The notes beneath the pieces were generated by a model. The model was not told the origin of the DNA. It did no database searches and saw nothing but the letters and a program-made list of their open reading frames with translations. Positions 1 to 13,500 of a stretch of 64,000 nucleotides of DNA are shown piece after piece. A program made the translations under genes and the position numbers. Each line of letters starts with the position of its first letter. Positions within the stretch are counted from its first letter, which is position 1. The DNA comes from Xiphias gladius (lineage: Eukaryota > Chordata > Actinopteri > Istiophoriformes > Xiphiidae), in assembly GCF_016859285.1 (NCBI RefSeq), contig NC_053420.1:7922001-7986000 (forward strand), given 5' to 3'.

Positions 1-617
1 ATGATTACTTTAATCTTACTCGCTTTCTCATACGACTCTCATGTCTGTTTGTTCAGTGTGAAGCTGCAGTCAGTCGCTGGTTAGCTTCCCTTAGCATAAA
101 GACTAGAAACGGGGAAATGGCTAGACTCCAGAAAGTTACTGTTGATAAATTCAGTGGTTCCACACCTGTCCATAGTTATAGCTGCACATTTGGTGTATTT
201 CTTTGTATAATTCATCATTAAAAAACAAAGATTCCAAACATCATCATTACCTTTTTTTCTTAAGTGTAAATTAAGCAGAAATATCAGTTTTGCATTTTCT
301 ACTGCAAGTGTGATCATTTTGGTTTTGCGCTGAGTGACTGCAGAGAAAATACTCTCAGGTTGCGGCTGGTGCCTGTTAGATTTGACTGATTACTAGAAAT
401 ACAGGTCATAACACTGGTCCGGGTGGAATTTAAAAGAGGGCTTATCCAAATTCTCTACAAAGGACGATGAAAGTCCCTTAAATCAAATTTGAGTGTCCAA
501 AAAAGAAAAAATCTGATTGCAAAAGTGTGCAGTTTTTAAAACGAAAGCTGTACGATTTCTGTCTTGTGCTCGCTGATGATGTATTAATATGTCCCTCCCT
601 ATCCTCCTTACTTGCAG
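1..617 (+). other. eif4g3: eif4g3 intron (window start)
   Basis: Apart from the family A repeat at 62-150, I see nothing here. The first supported exon starts at 618 after the acceptor TTACTTGCAG. Confidence 0.8.
62..150. repeat. Dispersed repeat family A (fragment)
   Basis: The segment contains GTCGCTGGTTAGCTTCCCTT and AGCATAAAGACTAGAAACGG. I recognise it as the 5' part of a very common percomorph fish repeat that continues with the sequence seen at 11075-11235 and 13752-13895. It is intronic in eif4g3. Confidence 0.65.
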
Positions 618-3600
618 TATCGCCACAGCACGCCCTACGTGGGACCTCCTCAGCAGTATTCTGTACAGCCCCCAGGGTCTGGCACCTTCTATCCTGGTCC
701 AGGGCCGGGGGAGTACCCTTCCCCATATCGTGAGTCATTAATCCAACAAAGATACGCATCCAGCAATATGCCCACATCTCATTTAAAATCTGAATTTTTA
801 CCAAACAAGTAGCACAAATACACACTACCTGTAAGCCTTGTATGTCTCCAGGGAGCCTACGTGTGTTTTACTAAAATGTCTCTTCTTCTCTTTTGTTTTT
901 CTTCTCTCGCGAATTCATTCAGATCCCCTCAGGTACCACCCACCTGTCTCACCCTCTGTCCCTGCTCCCGTTCCCACAGCTGGCCCGCCCTACTACCCAG
1001 GACAGACTGTGTACCCCCCCTCACCCCCCATCATAGTGCCTACACCACAGCAACCTCCACCAGCCAAGCGTGAGAAGAAAACAGTGAGTATCTTAGTAGT
1101 TCCTCAGTCGTCAGATTTTCATCGGTTATCACAGAAGTGATTTCCATTTTTACTTTAAGGACCTCTCATCCAGATTGGCTGAAAGTTGAACATCAAAGTT
1201 CAGTTTTGATCGTGGAAACAGCAGTTGATAAAACAATCTCATCTCAAGGTCCATTTAGCAGCTGTTCTGGAGCTTTTGATCATGTCATGTGATCTTCATT
1301 AGCCAATGGAGTGTGCCCAGGTGTCCCTGAGTAACAAAATCAGTTTTCCCTTGTTTAAGATATGTTTAATGTTTTGCATAAAATTTGGAAGTATTTTTAC
1401 ACATTTTATTTGAAAGATAACAATTTAATTTAACTTTTAAATTCACCTGCATGAATGTCTATAATCTACCTGCACATTCACATTCCAACCACCTTCCTTT
1501 CACAAAGCCTTAAAGACATAGATAGATAGATATTTTAGAAACTTGCAAAGATAGATTTACTAGCACCAATATAAATATGACCAGGCATTTCATGAATTTG
1601 ACATTTCACTGTGACTTCACATACTGGTCAGTTTTCTCCAAATTAAATTGAATTTGGCATGTTGTCTATAGTGAATATAATGAGAAAATAAGGTGGGAGA
1701 AGATATAAGTAAAAAAATATTCTCAAAACCAGAAGTACACTGACGCTATACTAGTATAACTCTTTAAAAATTAAGCCAAAATGCACAGCTGAAAACCAGT
1801 AACATGACATTACCGGAGTTTGAATTACGGGCTGAAGAAGCTGTGTGTAAATTTTGTCAACCTTTGCACCGACACTTGGCAGCCAGTGGCGGTGCTTTCA
1901 TTTTGCTTGTTGTTACACACCGAATGTTTCTTTCTATTCGGAGTACGATGCACACTTCAGGACACTCTCTTCTATCACAAGAGATGTTTTATTCCTAATT
2001 TAGACCTGGTTCTTGTTATTGTGCGCATCAGTCACAGTGTGTAATGCTGCGGATCAGCTGATGCTCACAAACATGTGGCTGAGTCAGGGTCGTCCAAAGA
2101 CTTGGGTGCTTTAGTGAGGTCTGTTTTCTGTGTCATTGTCCTCCCAGATCCGTATCCGTGACCCCAATCAGGGTGGCAGGGATATCACAGAGGAGATCAT
2201 GGCAGGGGGCTCAGGGAGCAGGAATTCAACGCCTCCTGTCGGTCCCCCCTCCTCTACCCCCACCCCACCACAGGTATGGCTCTCTCCCAATCACACTCAC
2301 CCATCGGTCACCTACAGTAGTTGCGGTTGAGGGGATGTAGCATGAGGAGCAGCTGATTAGACCGGGGCTTCAGCTGGGGAGAGGGGAGACGTCTCATGTT
2401 GCTCGGTAGCAGTGTGAGCACTCTGCTCTAATCCTTTCTGCTCTCCACCATGTATGTGGCAGACAGGACATAGCCTCTGTGTCTTCGGTATTTCATTCGG
2501 CCATCTCGCTCTCTAATAAGAAATTCGTGATGGCGTTGAGTCCTGTTGTCAGTAGTTTTATAAATGTGGTTGAGATTTTATTTTCTTCAGATACACAAGA
2601 AGTCTTGGTTTCCTGGGCCTAAGCTCCTGGGAACATTAAGGTCACAAAATCTTACAATACAGATAAAAACAAAGAGTCATTTTTATCACCATCAGTACAC
2701 ACCGCATATGTTTAGACATGCATGTTCGTGGGCATGATTTGTTAAAAAACACTCAACACTTGATTAGTAGTATAATAAATTCACTGTTTTCTTGTTAACA
2801 GCTGTTTTAATCTTACACCTGCTTCCTTCCAATCACTGTTTCTATTCACTCACTATCTTTGACATTAGATTGCATATGCTCTGTGTGTATACTCCTACTC
2901 CTTCTACAGAATCCACTCAGGTCCCCTTAACTATCAATTCTGTTCTTTAAAACAAATTATTTAACTTTGTGTTTGGGGCAAGTGCATGGCCTAGGAGTAA
3001 AACTGGAAAGGCAGTGGTTCTAAGTCCCAGTCTTTTGGACCAGTATCACTGGTACTGCTACCAAATCAGATGGATAGATTGGAAACAAGCAGGGCTCTGG
3101 GTCATGGTATTGAAACTGAAAACCACAGCACTAATGGCACATTTAATAAATGAAACGGAGCAAGCCCAAATTAGACGACTTTCCTGGATTCTGATGAGGG
3201 ACATTGTGACTTCTTCCTCTCTGTGTCCTTCTGTGGATTAACAGTGTCTTTCCTCTCTTTTCCTGTCTTCTTGTGCCCCTTTGATTTCATTTCTTTATAT
3301 ATCTACCCCCTTTTATCCTTCCTTTATTTTGCATTTTTCTGAGCCGTTCCCCTCCTCCTGTCATTCTTCCCGCATTGATCTTCATTCCGTCTTGTTCCTC
3401 TTGTTTTGTCCTCCATTGCCGTCCTCTTAATCTAACCATACCCCATTGGACTCCTCATTTATGCTTAATCCTGCATTTGGCCTTGTTTGTTTATTTGTTT
3501 GTATGCGCGCTTGCCTTCATCTCTGTGCCTTTCTCTCTGGTTTTCTGTGTTGCTAGTTTTTATGGCCGCACCCTCATTATCCTCACATTTTCTACCTCAA

Positions 3601-6600
3601 ATCGCAGCAGCAGCAGCTGAGCAGCAGCCAGACACCAGAGCAGCAGTCGCAGCCTCATCCTCCTCAGCCACAGCAGGCCCACCCTGGAGGCTACACGTTG
3701 GAGCCCCAACAGCAGCCCCAACAACAGCCACAGCCACAGCCCCAGCCCCAGCCCCAGCCGCAGCAGCCGCAGCAGCCCCAGCCCCAGCCCCAGCCACAGC
3801 CCCAGCAGCCCCAGCAGCCGCAGCCCCAGCCCCAGCCACAGCCCCAGCAGCAGCCCCAGCCCCAGCCACAGCCCCAGCAGCAGCCCCAGCAACCCCAGCA
3901 GCCCCAGCCCCAGCCGCAGCCCCAGCAGCCCCAGCAGCAGCCCCAACAGCAGCCATTGACAACAGGGACTTCAGACACCAAACCAGGGCCAGGTCTGCCC
4001 CAACAACCTTTCTATTTTTTTAAACTACCACCACAGCTCCTAACAGGAAGGGATGCCACTCTTAACAATCTAACCAAGGCAGTTTTAACAATAGTTTGAT
4101 ATTGAAATTGTAAAAATGTAACATTAGACCATCAAGAAAATGAAACTAAATGTTTGCTTGTTTTACTGCTGTGTCATTGCCTCCCAAGCAAGGCGATGTC
4201 ATCTTTAGATGCTGCTCCCCCCCATGGAGCAGCATCCCCAGTAACCCTCCACCAAATCATCTTTTTCTCAAACAATGATCAAACACATTATTTGTATCAC
4301 TTTTATTTTTCCAGGAAAACACTGCACACCGAATTCTGTCACTTTCATTTCATTTACAAATCAGCATTCAGTGTTAGCAGGGCTCCCTGCTCGTCCGGTA
4401 CTTATTTGGAACATTTCATAAGCACTTCTCAAATTAAGTTTTGGAATAAGTTCTTTGTGTACAAGTTTATTTGTAGGCTTACGGCTGCAGTTTTAAACTC
4501 CTAACCGCCATGCAAATGTTGGAAATGTATTTCTGTCTGGTTTGTTGACCCTGGGGCTTTAACAATCATCAACTGTTAGTTGACCTTAATTGCAATTTTT
4601 TCTCTTACAACAAAAGATTTATTAGTTTATATGCTGCAGAAAACCCCAGAGCCATGTTTACATGCTTTACATGTTATCTATTTAAAGAACTGTTAGATAT
4701 AGTGTATGATATAAATATTACCTTTTGCTGATTAAATTCTGAAGACGTGTTAATCTGTACTCTTCCTCCCTCCAGATGATACTCCGAAACTGGAGCCAGT
4801 TGTCCAGAAGTCTTCCTCGCCTGGACTTGTGCAGCCTGAAGCACCCGTGGAGAGAACGGAGGCCAACACACCTGTAACTGAGCCCACTTCTGCTATTGAA
4901 CAAGAGTCCCCCTTCCCCGCCTTGCTGACAACCCCTGTCACTGTCCCACTTACAGCGGCCAACACCAGTGAACGTCCCTCAGCCAGGGAATCCACTGCTT
5001 CAGCCTCTTCTCACTCGTCCACAGTCGGGGAGCAGAAACCCTCTTTGGCGCCACCTCAGGCTCCCAACACAGACAAGCCTATTTCAGACGCTCCAAGAAC
5101 TCTGGCTGCCTCGCCTGCACCGGCCCCCAAAGCTTTGAACGGCCTTGCAGAGTCTGGGACTGAGCTAGACACTGCGACTCATGAGCCTTCTCTTATGCCC
5201 CCTGCTGCACTCGAGCCCCAGGCCTCTGCTCCTGCTTACAGAGAGGCCGCCTCCTCTGAAAGTTTGCCTTCTGACGTGAGGCCAGATGTCCCCATTGCTG
5301 CTGCGCTTGCCCCCATGGCACCTGTGGCTGTGGTGCCAGTCACCCTGACCTCAAGCCCCGCCCCAGCTTTGCCAGTTATGCTCCCCCCTGGCCTTCCGCC
5401 TCTAGTGCAGGCCACAACAGAGGCCGACGAGCCGAGCAAATCCTCAGACACTAAAGACCTTGTCCCCAGGGTAGGGACAGAGGCGCATGGTGGCATTACT
5501 GAGAGCAAAACAGAGTCCCAGCATCAAGCACTCATCAGGAAGAGTCCCACTACAGGTACCCTTTATGCTGCTTTTCAGCAGCTGTAAAATTCATAGGCAA
5601 TTTGTTTCAGTAACTAAAAAGTTTTAACCTTAAACAGAGGAGTAGTTACGCTTTGGAGTGAGTTTTCCTGGTGACAGGGAAGCCTAAAATGAAAGGTTGT
5701 TTTATGAGCCAGCTACTTTTTATGGTATTATGCCTAACTAGTAAAATTAAGTGGCCCTCCGATGCACTAGGGTGTTTATGAACGCCCATACCACACGCAC
5801 TGCAGATTACCTCTCTGCAAACACCATTCTGATAGTGTGATAGAATGTACTCCATGCATCCAGAAAATCCTGGGAATTATGAGAAACGTTTTAAATTTTT
5901 AAGATCATTTTCATATTTTTATTTGCCAGAAACACAAACAGTCGATGTTCAGAACCAAATGGCGGTTAACAAGTGGGAGTATCTTTTTGAACATTTATTT
6001 GTTTTGTAAAATACGCCACGAAGTTTTGAGGGGCTGGATGTACTCAAGGTTCGCATACATGTCACAGAAGGTAGTCCTGTATGCTGCAGAGAAATACCTG
6101 CCAGACCGGTAGAACTGAAAGTTATTAGAGCCCTGCTAATTGATCTCTCTACAGAATGAGAGAGAGCACTGTCATACACCTGTCACCAGTTTGTTTCATG
6201 AAAGTCATGACAAATGTCATTTATTCCAGCCCTTATTATTGCATCATGTCCATGATTGCTGTAAATTATAGCAGGATCAACACATTAAGGCAATGTAGAC
6301 CTCTGTAACTTTAAAGCATTTTATGTAATTTTCTGGCTTTCATCATAGTGACAGGCATATCCGCAAAAATTATTTGCCAGGGCTGTTTGCTCATACAGAC
6401 TGATTTTTCTGGCCGTGAGTGCTTTTTGAACACAAATTTCACTTTTAAATCTATTGCGGTTGTGGTGTTCACTGACTGACTGAGGCTGATTGCACGTTGC
6501 CGCGTTTGTGTTGTCCTGCAGTAAATCAGACGGCTTCTGCTATACCAAAGACCTGGAGGAAACCAAATGAAGCGATCTCTGCCGGAGAAGCACCTCAAAA

Positions 6601-9600
6601 GGAGGATGAGGTGAGAAAAGACACCTGTTCTCCTCACAATGCCGGATGAAGAGCAGGACAGAAAACACTACGTTGAAGCTTTAAAGTAGAGATCATTTCA
6701 CCTCCAAAATTGTATGCGTGTCTCTTAGCAGAAGTCTGTTGACACACAGACAGGAAATTACCCTGTGAAATTAACCTACTTTTCAGTCATTTTATGTCAT
6801 GAGATTTTGTCACCCTTTTTAAAATGGTCGGTCTCTCATTTTGGCACAAGCCTTTTTGAAAATGACTACCGAGTATTAAAGGAGCGAGACAGAGAGGTTG
6901 AGCGAGAACGGGAAAGGCACAATGTGGGCACTGGTTCAAGTGGAAAATGTTTCCATGTGTGTGGTTGGGGAAGCAGACATAAATGACTTTGGGGTGTTGT
7001 TATTGTCCGAGAACGACAGCAAGAAGTTATCCATCATCTTCATTGCTCACCCAGCCCACTTTATGTGAAATCAGCTCTATCCCATTCTCGTTTCCCTTCC
7101 TTTATTGTTTTGTTCTGGGCTTGTAGCTGTGGGACAATTTTCACACCACCAAATAATGCTGTTCCTTTAGCTCACACTGAACAAGCACTATGAGGTTATA
7201 TATCATTACTAGAGCTGCAACGATTAATTAATCAGCAAGTGTTTTGACCATTGATTAATAATTTGAGTTCTTTTTTTAAGCAAACAAGCCAAACATTTAC
7301 TGGTTTCAGCTTCTCAAATGCTATCATTTGTGAAGCTGTGAGCATTTTTATTTTGTCAAATATGATAGAAAATAAAACATCTTCTGGTTGTGGACTGTTG
7401 GTCAAATAAAACAAGTAATTTGAAGGCATCACTTGGAGCTTTAGGAAATTGTGGTGGGCATTTTTCACTACTTTCTGACAGTTAAATAGACCGATGAGAA
7501 ACCAGACCCAAAGATTAATTGAGAAAGTAATTGTCAGATTATGTGCAATAATGAAAATAATTGCTAAGCGTCACGCTCAAATTAGACAATTTTATGCAGA
7601 AACACACATTCACACAAAAAGGTTTAAAAATATTGCAAAAAATAGCCAGCCACATTTTAATAGCTTAGAACACAAGTACATTCTCTTCAATTCAGCTTTT
7701 AATTTTGGATTAAAATAATTTTATTGATCCAAAATTTGATTTATACAGTCAAACTAGCTTAACTTTGGACTGCAAGTGCTCTCACATTGGCATGTTTCTG
7801 GAAGAGAAAAATTAAAAAATCCTCAGCTCTACCTCTGACCCATTCTCACCTCTCTGCATTTCATCCCTGAGTCCTTCGCTAATTTTTATTCATTCATCCC
7901 TCAGTTTCCTTTTATTTTAGTCTCTTTGTGTCCATCCATTTCACCCTCTCTGCAGATGACCCCCTTACATCCTCATAACTGATAATCATAGACAGTGTAA
8001 TTTACTGTAGATAAACTGTGATGCTTGTACATCATTACATACATTAAGAGTATTTAAATGTGATGGACTGTTAATTAATTACCTAGATGACTCTTTTGTA
8101 CTTTAAATCCCCCACAAGACAATCAGGGAGAGCTACATGACAGCAGCCACTGAGCTGGTAGGAATTCATTATTTTGCTAAATTATAATAGAGAAGGGCAT
8201 AATGCTTACCGCCAAACATTGGGGATCTGAAAACTGAATGTCTCCTCCTCACAGGACGAGCCGAGGCCAGTGGATCAACCTGCTGGAGACCAGGCCCTGC
8301 AGTCAGCTCCACTGAGCAGCAGCCCCGTGCCCCTACCATCAGTCTTCACTTCCACCCCTGCCCCAGCTCCCGCCAGCAGCCCAGAGGCTGACAGAGCGCC
8401 CGCCGCCCCAGAGGAGAATGGTGAGGCTGAGATGGAGCCCATGAGGAACGGGGCAGGCCACACCTCAGAGACGGAGAGCAGCGACAGCGGAGCCACCCCG
8501 GGAGACAAGGAAAACTCCACAGGGGCTCCACAGGACATGGAAGGTGAGACTGCTCTTGTTCTTAAGACAGTAGTTTTGAAGTGACCATAGGCAAAACTTG
8601 AATGTAAAAAAATCAGAAGTTTTATCAGTAGAATCACAATGATTCCTGTGTATTGAAATCCAAATTTTGAGCATACCTGTGTCTGCCTTTTGGAGATGCC
8701 AGTGCGTAAAGCTGCTGTGTCGATTCTGTTTCTCTTTCCTTCCCTCCTTAACCCCGCTTGGTGGTCCAGACCTGGCCGAGCCCAGTGGGAAGCGTCAGTA
8801 TGACAGGGACTTCCTGTTGGGCTTTCAGTTCATGCCTGCCTGCATACAGAAGCCCGAGGGCCTCCCACCCATCAGTGATGTGGTGCTGGACAAGGTAAGT
8901 TCCAGATAGCCCTGCAATCTCCCAGATTCAGAAACCGTTACAGTACAATCCTTTTGTCTAACAGCCAAGTGTAGATAAATGGATGGGTGGAAATGTCTTG
9001 TTCGATCTGTTTCCTTAGCAGATAAGGAACTGCCTCTGGAGGTCCTTTTCTAAATTTGGCTTTATGAATGGAAAGTGGCCAGTGAATTTTGTGGGTCTGT
9101 TGTCTAGGCCTGCAACTAACGTTCATTTCCATTATCAATGAATCTGATGATAATTTTCTCACACAGTTGATTGTCTTGGTTTGTAAAATGTTTGACTGAA
9201 AAACGCTTGTCATTTTCCCAGAGCCGGACGTCTTAAAAGTGTTCAATTCAAAACCCAATACTCATATTTGAGTCACTAGAACTAGTGAGCTTTTGGCATT
9301 TTTGCATAGAAAACGACTTAAATTGATTATCAAACTTAAGTTCCTGTTGATCAACTAATCGTATCTGCTCTACTGTTGTCCATTTTGGCCACAACGTCGG
9401 CGTTAGCCGCTGTAAATAGAAATGCATACTTAATATTTAAGTTTTGATTTTAATGGAGCCCCAACGACTAGTAGATTAGACATCAAGCCAGAACGCCAAA
9501 CATTCTGTGATTCCAGCCTCTCAAATGTGAGGATTCGCTGTTTTATTTCACTGAAAATTCAGTGTCATTGGGTCTGTTAGTTGGACAAAATGAGTAAATT

Positions 9601-10434
9601 TGAAAACCTTACCTCAGGCTCTGGAAAACTCTAATGGGCTTCAACGTTCTGCGGTTGTAACGCTAAGCGACTGAGCTATTAGGTTAATCAGTTAATCAGT
9701 AATGAAAATAATGATTAGTTGCACCTTTTGATTTTGAATAAACTTCTTTATGAGACATTGTTCTTCGTTATTGGCGTTTTTAGTGGCAGGCTGTGTTGTA
9801 GACATTGCTTTACTTTATTAGATTGTGTGCCCTAGATCAAAGATACGCCACAGAGAGTTTGGGTCATTCTTCTGATCCCCACATATGTATGGGTGGAGCA
9901 TATGGCCCGCTGAAATGCTGTTTTGATTAAAACCACATTGCTATTATGTCACACTTGGCAGTGGTAAGAGTACATGCCCCTCCCCCGCCTCTCCAAAAAG
10001 AACAACCAGACCGGCAAACAGTTGATTGGTACCGTTCCATAGTCTCATATTCTCTGTGGGAGAGAGTGAAATCTAACTGGAAAGTAGTTGAGAGGAAGTC
10101 AAGGACGTTTGAAAGACAAAGAGCTGGATTTGTTCTTTTCTCCTCCCCCACAAGTATCTCGCTCTCTCCTGTGCTCCTTTTTGCGTTCCTTCCCTTCCAC
10201 ATCTGACTTCTCTCGCTGAACGGCCCGCCGAACCGAACAAGCATAATTCATTAACAGCGCAGCAAAAACACATAAACCAAAAGCTGGTAATGTGGTATGA
10301 GTGTCATTTCCAAGGGGTCAACTTTAAGGGACCACAGGGTTACAAATGCTCTCACATACACAAACACACCAGACTCCTTTTGCCCCATTGCCAGGATTAT
10401 TAGGGGATCACTGCTCCCCCTGCTGTTCAGCTCA

Positions 10435-10505
<71 letters not shown>

Positions 10506-13500
10506 TGTGGGTGATGATGTATTGTGTAAATTATGTGTTGTACAGATGAACCAAAACAAGCTGCCATCTCGAGTGGTGGATTCCAGGGTGATTTCCAGAG
10601 GACCCGATTTCACACCTGCGTTTGCAGATTTTGGCAGACAGATGACCGGAGGACGAGGCGCTGCAGTGAGTCGCACATGCACAGACACACACTCTCCTAA
10701 CCTGCTGCAATCATTCATAAAATTACACACGCACACATTCTTCCACTTTCTACCTTCTGTTTCCCTCTACGCTCTGGCAAAATAGATAACATGACGCTTT
10801 TAAGTAGGGGAAAAACTGAATTGGTACAAACACAGCTGTCAGACTTTTCCCTGATGACTTATAAAATGATGTTGGAGGTCAAGGATCTGATACCATTTGA
10901 GGAACTTGGTTTCAGCTGATGGTTAATTCAACACAGAAAAACCCCAGTGCCTGCCGGGAGCATTTCTGAGGTACCTTAACTGAGAAGATCGATACCGCTC
11001 AGATCTCTTCGTTAAGCATAAGCTGGGCACAAAGAATGGGAGCAGGTGCTGGAAGGCAGACCTTTAGCAACTTTGGATAGACAAGGCCGACTGCTTAGTC
11101 CTGTTTTCAGTCTTTCTGCTAAACTAAGCTAACCGGCTTCTGATTGTAGCTTCATATAGCAGTATCGATGTTCTCATCTCACTTTCAACACCAGCTTACA
11201 AGAGAATTTCCCAAAATGTCGAACCGCTCCTTTAACCGACTCGAGTGTAGCAACATATTAGAGCGAATCAATTTTTCTGGGTAGGATGTTAGGTCAGTGA
11301 TGCGACTTTGCTTTCACGAGGTAACGAGTAACGTCTTCTGGCGTATTGTCAGCTGCACGTGGCACTTAAAGTTGCAAGGAATTGTCAGCTAAACTATATT
11401 TATGTTGCCTTTCATTAAACACACAAAAACTCCAACTGTAATCGACAACGTGTCATTTCAAACGTGTCCATTTGTGTATTTGAGGCAATTTGTAGGAATC
11501 AAGAATATTGACGTACAGTACTTTTTTATTTATTTATTTATTTTTTTCCTCTATCATTGCATGTACAGCTTATGAACATCGGGGCACGGCGGCCTCCACC
11601 CAGGAAGATCATCATGAATGTGTCGGTGAACGATGATGTTCAGCTGAAAAAATCAGAGAACGCCTGGAAGCCCGGAATGAAGAGGGAGGGCTTCGTGGAG
11701 GATTCAGAGGCACAGAAAACACAGGTAGGGCTGAATATGCACAGACATGCGTCAAGACACACAAGAAATCCACAAAGGCGTGGCTGAATACTAAAATTGG
11801 CTACATGCATCAGACTCATTTTTACATTGGTGATCCATAAAATGCACTTGATTTGAAGATTTTTAAATTTTAGAAAGTCTAACTAGTTGTTTGGTTTAAT
11901 TCTGTAAATATTGGAAAAGCAAAATTAGTGCATAGTTATTTGTCAATAAATGATTCAACCTACCACAGAATGAAATGACTTTACATAATTTCCTCTTTCA
12001 ACTTGTCATGGGAAATAGTGTCTTTATCAAAAAGTACCAACAATAGTAGCTTTACAACAGTACAGAGTTAGTTTCTCTTGTCATGTTCAAAATCGTGTCT
12101 GAGTTGAGTGAGTGAGTGATCGTTGTGATTAGCTACCTCTAATGACCGATTCCCCTCAGGAGCTCTTCAGGAAGGTCCGCAGCATCCTGAACAAGCTGAC
12201 GCCTCAGAAGTTCAACCAGCTGATGAAGCAGGTGACAGACCTGACCATCGACACGGAGGAGAGGCTCAAAGGAGTCATCGACCTGGTCTTTGAGAAGGCC
12301 ATCGACGAGCCCAGCTTCTCGGTGGCCTACGGAAACATGTGCCGCTGCCTCGCCACGGTAAGCGGGCCGCCGTGCCGGTCAGAATGGATGAAGTGTGTAG
12401 ACTTTGGGATAAGAGAGGCTTGTGTTTGTAAGGTTAATGCTTTAAAGCGTTGGAGTTATCCAGAAGCTCTTTGTAGGAGAAGTGTATGAATATATTTACC
12501 GGATGCAAAAAGATGACAAGGGAATTTTAGCACAATAATAAGTTTAAAAAAAAAAAAAAAAAAAAAGACTCCCACAAACTGCAGTATACTCTATGTGTAT
12601 GCATGCAATGTGCATCTCAATATACAGTCAACAACTTGCTAAATGTTTACGCAGCAAACCGATCGATCGGTTTAGATACAGCTCTGCCTTGATGCAATAT
12701 AATGCTGGGAAATGCAACGCAATTCAATACCTCACGATGATATAGTTTTCATTTTTTGATGACTTGCGAGAAGAAACGGTAAGATGTCTACCAACTTCAG
12801 CAGACTGCTGTTCATAAGGAAACTTGTTGGAATTAAAACATGAAAATCAGTCAGAAATATTCCTGTCAGACAGGTCACAATTTATTGAAAATGCACATCC
12901 TCAATTATAGAGAATCCGTTAACAAGAATTTGAGAGAATCATTTTATTTTTCTGTCTGCAATCAGTTGATAAACGTATCCTTATGTATATTAGGCATTAA
13001 GATGAAAATAATGCACGCATGGAAATGCAAATGTTTAAATTTATAAAAAGTACATTATAACCTTCAGGAAACTCCTGACACCTGATTCACTGTAAATATA
13101 TCAAACATTTTTAAATGTTTAGTTCATCCCTTACCTCATCCTTATGCTTCTGTTTCCCTGTTATATCCACTATGTCCACTGTTCACGTACAGCTCAAAGT
13201 GCCCATGACAGACAAACCCAACACCACAGTGAACTTTCGCAAGCTGCTGCTAAACCGCTGTCAGAAGGAGTTTGAGAAAGACAAGGTGGACGATGTGGTG
13301 TTCGAGAGGAAGCAGAAGGAGCTGGACTCTGCTGCATCGGTACGTGTGACGCCTGATTTCATGCTTTGCCGGAACATTTTTAGTACGGAAGAAAGTAAAA
13401 CTCCTAGGTCTGTCTCGACTCTGAAAAAGAGGCTTTGTGAAGAACTTTCAGGGGAAGTATTTGTTGAATGTTTGCTTGGTCCCGTCAGGCGACGGAGCGG

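Larger units (their letters stand above)
8895..10545 (+). other. eif4g3: eif4g3 intron with paired repeats and the GT microsatellite
   Basis: It contains two family B repeats facing each other (9108-9375, 9450-9735) and the GT run at 10437-10500. Confidence 0.75.

Noticed and set aside
1804-1998. Short open frame in an eif4g3 intron
   Set aside because: No splice sites in the right phase and no recognisable homology.
3560-3981. Minus-strand and other-frame open frames over the Pro/Gln exon (Leu/Gly, Ala/Gly, Trp/Gly/Cys and Ala/Pro repeats)
   Set aside because: They are shadows of the low-complexity triplet repeat. Only the Pro/Gln frame fits the phases of both neighbouring exons.
4154-4504. 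116-codon open frame after the Pro/Gln exon
   Set aside because: Intronic, unusual composition, no homology. The exon before it ends at 3992 with a matching phase to 4776.
6311-6637. Minus-strand open frame overlapping the PKTWRKP exon
   Set aside because: Antisense shadow of a well-conserved plus-strand exon and AT-rich intron.
10251-10785. Open frames with long Thr-His or Val-Cys repeats
   Set aside because: They are translations of the (GT)32 microsatellite with no homology in the flanks.
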